NCBI RefSeq assembly: GCF_000152965.1 | Contig: NZ_CH902583.1 | Span: 3,759,948-3,823,947, forward strand | Reading direction: 5' to 3' | Origin: Roseobacter sp. MED193 | Lineage (GTDB): Bacteria > Pseudomonadota > Alphaproteobacteria > Rhodobacterales > Rhodobacteraceae | Length of the DNA: 64,000 bases | Part shown: one piece after another, positions 60,101 to 64,000 of the stretch | Layout of the letters: every line of letters begins with the position of its first letter | Numbering within the stretch: position 1 is the first letter of the stretch | Translations under genes and position numbers: made by a program | The notes under the pieces: generated by a model | What the model was told of the DNA's origin: nothing | The model's database searches: none | The model's input: the letters and a program-made list of their open reading frames with translations, nothing else

Positions 60101-60907
60101 ATGGCTGACCTTTTGAGAAAACCCTTCGGCGCACGCGGAAAAGTGCACCAGATCACGCCAGAAAGCGCTGGCTGGCGTTATGTTGGCTTTTCGCTCTATC
60201 GACTGAAAGCAGGAGATACTGCGGCCGAGGTTACAGGAGACCGCGAGGTCATTCTGGTAATGGTCGAAGGCAAAGCCAATATCACAGGTGCGGGGCAGGA
60301 TTGGGGCGTGCTGGGCGAGCGGATGAATGTGTTTGAAAAGACGCCGCCGCATTGCCTGTATCTGCCCAATGGCACCGAATGGGAGGCCGTCGCAGAAACG
60401 GATTGTGTGGTTGCTGTCTGTTCCGCGCCTGGCGTCGGCGGTCACGAGGCGCGCCGCATTGGCCCCGATGGCATCCGGCTTACTGAGCGCGGCAAGGGGA
60501 CCAACACACGCCACATCAACAATATCGCGATGGAAAACGAGGACTATGCAGACAGCCTGTTGGTGACCGAGGTCTTCACCCCGGCGGGCCATTGGTCGTC
60601 CTATCCCAGCCATCGCCATGACGAAGATGACTTCCCGCGCATTACCTACCTCGAAGAGACCTACTACCACCGCTTGAACCCTGCCGATGGCTTTGGCATT
60701 CAACGCGTCTATACCGATGACGGCCAGCTGGATGAAACAATGGCTGTTAGCGATGGTGACGTGGTTTTGGTTCCACGTGGGCACCACCCTTGCGGTGCGC
60801 CCTATGGGTTTGAAATGTACTACCTCAACGTGATGGCTGGCCCCCAACGCAAGTGGCGTTTCGTGCCCGCGCCTGAGGTCAAATGGATCATGGAAAGAGA
60901 CGCTTAA
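60101..60907 (+). CDS. iolB: 5-deoxy-glucuronate isomerase
   Basis: 268 residues, a bicupin of the KduI/IolB family. N-terminal half: AGWRYVGFSLYRLKAGDTAAEVTGDREVILVMVEGKANIT. C-terminal cupin: SSYPSHRHDEDDFPRITYLEETYYHRLNP with metal His/Glu residues and HHPCGAPYGFEMYYLNVMAGPQRKWRF. It isomerises 5-deoxyglucuronic acid to 2-deoxy-5-ketogluconic acid, the substrate of IolC. It is the last gene of the operon. No clear terminator is visible directly after it. Confidence 0.95.
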   Translation: MADLLRKPFGARGKVHQITPESAGWRYVGFSLYRLKAGDTAAEVTGDREVILVMVEGKANITGAGQDWGVLGERMNVFEKTPPHCLYLPNGTEWEAVAETDCVVAVCSAPGVGGHEARRIGPDGIRLTERGKGTNTRHINNIAMENEDYADSLLVTEVFTPAGHWSSYPSHRHDEDDFPRITYLEETYYHRLNPADGFGIQRVYTDDGQLDETMAVSDGDVVLVPRGHHPCGAPYGFEMYYLNVMAGPQRKWRFVPAPEVKWIMERDA

Positions 60908-61092
60908 GCCTTAACCTGATCCAGCGCTCTCATTTTAAAGCTGCAAGAGCAAGACCTGTCAAAACATGCAATTCCGAAGGGCCCCGAGACGGAGTGTTTT
61001 GCTTTTTTAGTCAAAAAATTATCTTTAAAATCAGCCATCTCCATCTGTGCTACGGGAATGTCGAAACACGAAAAGCTTCTGGAGATGAGACC

Positions 61093-61236
61093 ATGACTTT
61101 GAAGATAGCCATCAACGGGTTCGGACGTATTGGGCGCATTACTGGAACAAGTCACCCAGGTCAGCCAAGCCATGACACCGCGCATAGCGATCTCTACTCC
61201 GTACCGACAGCGCCCACAGTGGCCTCACTTACATGA
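61093..61236 (+). pseudogene. 5' remnant of a glyceraldehyde-3-phosphate dehydrogenase gene
   Basis: ATG at 61093 preceded by GGAGATGAGACC reads MTLKIAINGFGRIGR, the universal N-terminus of GAPDH with its NAD-binding GFGRIGR. After codon 15 the similarity ends abruptly and an unrelated stretch runs to a stop at 61236. The promoter region, ribosome site and first codons of a gap gene were left behind by a deletion or rearrangement. Confidence 0.7.
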
Positions 61237-61850
61237 TCTTGGATGCACACCGGGGAAACATACCGAATTTGCCCCAGGGAATAATGCAGGAAGAGTTCGT
61301 GTCAGACACCGTTTGGGAAGCGTCTAGACTTGCCATTTCGCCCTCTGTACCGGTGGGAACCCGAAACGAACTTCTTATTGGGTTGGTGGATGCCGCGCGT
61401 CTGTAGGTTCAAAATGCGGGCGGGGTCGCAATATTGGGGATGATGCATCCGGCATTTTTGAGAACATTTAGGCGGGCAGGATTTGACATACGTCAATTTG
61501 GCCCCAAAGCGCCGCAAAGAGCCGGTTCTATCTGTGTCTTGCGTTGGGATTTCGTGCAAGGAGCTGTCGTTCCCCCTGGATGCACCTAGCCGCGCATCGA
61601 AGGTGAGGACTGATCCGAAAATCTGTTTCCAGTTCGCAGGCCGTTTTGGGAAGGTAGATTTTGTGTAATATATTGGATGATAAAGTATATTCCCATTCTA
61701 AAAAGCCGCTTGCCCTAGTGCGCGGTTCTTTCCGGTGCGGAATTAAGCATAATGGGCCTTATTGGCCTCAACGGCGTAGCCGGGGAGCGCGCTACTTTGA
61801 AGTGCGACTCTTGTTAGAAAACAACATGTTATCTGACGAGAGGAAACGCT
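61237..61850. other. Scar region between gap remnant and IS30 fragment
   Basis: About 610 bases without a supported gene. A 57-codon frame at 61233-61406 (with QEEFVSDTVWEASRL) has no ribosome site and may be a fragment. Sequence just before the transposase is AT-rich and may contain the IS left end, but I could not fix a terminal repeat. Confidence 0.35.
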
Positions 61851-62318
61851 ATGGGAGCCGTTTACACCCAACTGAGTATCACAGAGAGACGCAGAATAGA
61901 ACGCTGGAGGCATGCGAAGGTCCCTGTTGATGAGATGGCGCGTGTATTGAAGCGCTGTCGGTCGACGATCTTTCGAGAACTTAAGCGCAATCATTTCTCT
62001 GATGAATGCATGCCAAAGTGTGATGGCTATTACGGCGCGGCCGCCCAGATGATGGCCGCAGATCGTCGCGCGCGACAACGCAAACTGATCACGCATCCCG
62101 AACTTTGCCAGCGCGTGATCGAGCGGATCAAAAACGGATGGACGCCCGAGCAAATCGGCAACCGCATGATCCATGAAAGGACCATTCCAAGGGTCTGCCA
62201 GGAAACGATTTACCGCTACATCTATTCCAAGGAAGGTCAGCGCGAAGATTTGTGGTGGTACCTTCCTGCGCATAGCCGCCGTCCCGAGGGACATTCGAAG
62301 TTGTGGTTCCCGGCCTAG
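61851..62318 (+). mobile_element. IS30-family transposase, C-terminally truncated
   Basis: 155 residues of the N-terminal half of an IS30 transposase: YTQLSITERRRIERWRHAKVPVDEMARVLKRCRSTIFRELKRN (helix-turn-helix), TPEQIGNRMIHERTIPRVCQETIYRYIYSKEGQREDLWWYLP. The catalytic DDE domain that should follow is absent: after YLPAHSRR the frame turns into an unrelated tail and stops. A 7-base inverted repeat GTTCCCG/CGGGAAC (62306-62327) sits exactly at the break. The element is inactive. Confidence 0.85.
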
Positions 62319-62327
62319 GTCGGGAAC
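62306..62327. repeat. Inverted repeat at the IS30 truncation point
   Basis: GTTCCCG, loop GCCTAGGT, CGGGAAC overlaps the stop codon of the truncated transposase. Either a rearrangement scar or a weak hairpin. Confidence 0.35.
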
Positions 62328-62577
62328 TCCGTTTTCACTCTGCTTTTGGATATTCCTTTGATAGTGGCCCAATCTGTCGCCGCATCTTCCTGTCCAGGGG
62401 CATGAGGTACTTGCGCTGCTGGAGATCAACGCGAGGAAGCTGTTTGAAGGCCAGAGATTGAGAGGTATTGCAGATCGTCCTGATGGCTGGATGGATAAAC
62501 TTTTCCTGCCCCTGCTGTTGCGAGAGGTTCATGGCTTGACCCCCCAAAATCAATGATCTAAGAACTGATTCAGTTGA

Positions 62578-62651
62578 GCGGGCGTTGTGTAATGGTAAGA
62601 CCTTAGCCTTCCAAGCTAATGACGCGGGTTCGATTCCCGCCGCCCGCTCCA
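62578..62651 (+). tRNA. tRNA-Gly (TCC)
   Basis: 74 bases including CCA. The acceptor GCGGGCG pairs with CGCCCGC; anticodon loop CTTCCAA (anticodon TCC); T-arm GCGGGTTCGATTCCCGC. It borders the scar region with the IS30 fragment. Confidence 0.96.
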
Positions 62652-62828
62652 GGATCGAACCCTCAGAACACATCACAAAATTTAATATGTGTTCAGGTTC
62701 AAAGACTTAAATCTACCGTGATTTGACTACCCCAACCGATCCCGCAACACTTCCCGCAACAAATCCCGCAACCGTCGGGCTTTTGTAGTAGCGATTTTTG
62801 GGCGTTTCAGCGCTCTGTTTGGTGGGAA

Positions 62829-63191
62829 ATGCGCGTGATGGGTGACTATCGGGACCGGCATCCAAGTGGACGAAAAGAACCGCTTCCCTGGGAGCGGCGC
62901 TTGACTACGGCTTTCACCGTTGTGGTCTACATTCTTGCACCGCTTATGCTCTACGCCAACCTGAGCCACGTTTGGCGACTGGCCACCGATTTTGCAGCTT
63001 TGGTGACGCCGGGCATCTATGAACGCAAGGGGCGCAAAGCCCCCAAGAAGGTCTTTGCTTTCACTGACAAGGCCCCCTCCTATCAAAAGGCTTTCATGTT
63101 CTATCCAAAAATGAACGCCGCAGCGGGTCGCCGTTTTCCCCGGCATTTTTATCGTGCCTTGGCCAAGGCCTTTGCCACCCGCCACCGCTAG
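62829..63191 (+). CDS. Hypothetical protein with one membrane segment
   Basis: 120 residues (ATG 62829 or 62838). Basic N-terminus, one membrane segment at about 31-50 (FTVVVYILAPLMLYANL) and a Lys/Arg/Tyr-rich C-terminal region. No family recognised. The minus strand carries an overlapping open frame, so coding direction is not certain; the plus-strand protein has the more natural composition. Confidence 0.42.
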   Translation: MRVMGDYRDRHPSGRKEPLPWERRLTTAFTVVVYILAPLMLYANLSHVWRLATDFAALVTPGIYERKGRKAPKKVFAFTDKAPSYQKAFMFYPKMNAAAGRRFPRHFYRALAKAFATRHR

Positions 63192-63311
63192 GCCTCCTCA
63201 AAAACAAGCGCGGGTCCTTCTGGCGCCCTGCCACGTGGGTATATTCGCACCCCGTTGTTTTGGGCGGTGGGGGATTTCCGAGGGGTGGCTTTTTGGATTG
63301 GGGTTGTTGTT

Positions 63312-63440
63312 ATGTCAGACGATGAAACGCCACCCGTCCCAGAGTTGCCGCCGCTGACTGGCGAGGAACGGGCGCTGGTGGAGAAATACCCGATGCCCAA
63401 GGGGGTGCCGGATGCCGAGGTGAACAAGAACACCCGCTAA
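63312..63440 (+). CDS. Small acidic, Pro-rich hypothetical protein (42 aa)
   Basis: MSDDETPPVPELPPLTGEER and a C-terminus VPDAEVNKNTR. Soluble, no known motif. It follows the previous gene by 120 bases. Codon use is regular; no strong ribosome site is visible. Confidence 0.38.
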   Translation: MSDDETPPVPELPPLTGEERALVEKYPMPKGVPDAEVNKNTR

Positions 63441-63837
63441 TGACAGGACAAGTTTAAACTGGAAGGCGATCGAGGCGTCAGGAGTAACCGACAGGGAATT
63501 CATTGCATAGATTTATTATAGGTTTGCCGTCCTCCCCCATTCTCTGGGCATACTTAACGGCCTCATGCGATTGCGCGGTTCCTGGCAGGGCTGACGCTTG
63601 CTGCAGCAGTTGCGGGTACTTTACGTCCTTGGTTTAGGCGCGCTTCCTTTCGGTGTTCTATGCTTCCCGGGCCCAATTGTTGTCAAAGCGGGGAACTACA
63701 AGTGTCGAGTAATTCTGATCAGCGTACTCGCATCTTTGTACTCACTGACCTCAAAAGTTGGTCAAAGATTTCGCTTTCGGAAGTAGCACCCGGCGAGCTG
63801 CGCACTCTCTTCTTTTGAAGGTGAAATTCTTAAGAAG
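63441..63837. other. Intergenic stretch without a recognisable gene
   Basis: About 400 bases. A plus-strand frame of 62 codons (63598-63786) lacks a ribosome site and family motif. Nothing else stands out. Confidence 0.4.
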
Positions 63838-64000
63838 CTAAAAAACTGGGCAGTTCGATTCAGCAATCGGACCGGGAACGACCCGGTACCCGGGCCTAGG
63901 ATTAATCAAGACAACTTGAATACCAGTCAACCTCTCCATGCACTCGTTGGCTACCTCCGCCCCCGTTGAGTTCCCATCAACATAGATGTCGAGCCAAACG
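63838..64000 (-). CDS. Possible 3' end of a gene entering from the right edge
   Basis: A minus-strand frame is open from the window edge for 53 codons to TAG at 63838-63840: VWLDIYVDGNSTGAEVANEC, then RLTGIQVVLINPRPGYRVV. The composition is protein-like but the length could occur by chance. No family is recognised. Confidence 0.35.
   Translation of the reverse strand, partial: VWLDIYVDGNSTGAEVANECMERLTGIQVVLINPRPGYRVVPGPIAESNCPVF

Noticed and set aside
62335..62676. Minus-strand frame containing RAAGIEPASLAWKAKVLPLH
   Set aside because: It runs through the antisense of tRNA-Gly; a typical tRNA-derived false gene.

Overview
The window looks like a chromosomal segment of a marine Roseobacter-group alphaproteobacterium (Rhodobacteraceae). 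The basis is the gene families and their arrangement: an alphaproteobacterial C4-pathway hemA with an FnrL-type site, a RodZ-like gene beside ispG, M48 peptidase/DsbA, amidase/PBP1A/prfB, an RTX-Hint protein, ilvBN, a TakP-like TRAP transporter and a myo-inositol cluster. The genus cannot be fixed from the sequence alone.

Layout. 1-5450 is an accessory island: a cut-off BRO/antirepressor gene, a ParB-like gene, a small serine recombinase preceded by res-like repeats, an unrecognised 351-residue protein, a secreted KTSC-like protein and a sulfotransferase-like gene. It ends at three identical tRNA-Asp genes (5816-6183). 6336-28778 is mostly core: M20 dipeptidase, hemA, RodZ-like protein, ispG, a divergent MerR/DUF2938 pair, DsbA + M48 peptidase, aminotransferase, amidase, PBP1A, RTX-Hint protein, prfB, amidase-signature enzyme, DUF2189 and an XRE-like regulator. 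28961-31550 is the ilvBN operon; its leader encodes a Leu/Val/Ile-rich peptide followed by an intrinsic terminator, a classical attenuator. 31723-38704 is a two-component system facing a TRAP transporter, with a three-copy 8-bp repeat array between them. 38827-42133 holds small housekeeping and membrane genes, twin 19-bp dyads and a candidate 33-residue membrane peptide. 42208-46595 is an amino-acid or aldehyde operon (alcohol dehydrogenase, frameshifted proC, ABM-like protein, aminotransferase) divergent from an Lrp/AsnC regulator, next to a truncated formyltransferase remnant. 47342-60907 is the inositol module: LacI regulator, a sugar ABC transporter of FrcBCA layout, two Gfo/Idh/MocA dehydrogenases, two TIM-barrel isomerases, iolC fused to DUF2090, iolD, iolE and iolB. 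60908-64000 is scar tissue: a gap 5' remnant, an IS30 transposase fragment, tRNA-Gly and small genes.

How the genes work together. The inositol module covers uptake, oxidation (IolG), dehydration (IolE), ring hydrolysis (IolD), isomerisation (IolB), phosphorylation and aldol cleavage (IolC-DUF2090). Only the malonate-semialdehyde dehydrogenase (iolA) is missing here. The LacI regulator lies divergent to the transporter, with paired CG-centred operator-like sites between them. The TRAP cluster is probably induced by the adjacent Cache-domain kinase and NarL-type regulator. ilvBN expression is probably set by charging of branched-chain tRNAs.

Limits: all family assignments are from reading translated sequence and motifs. 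No database searches or folding calculations were run.
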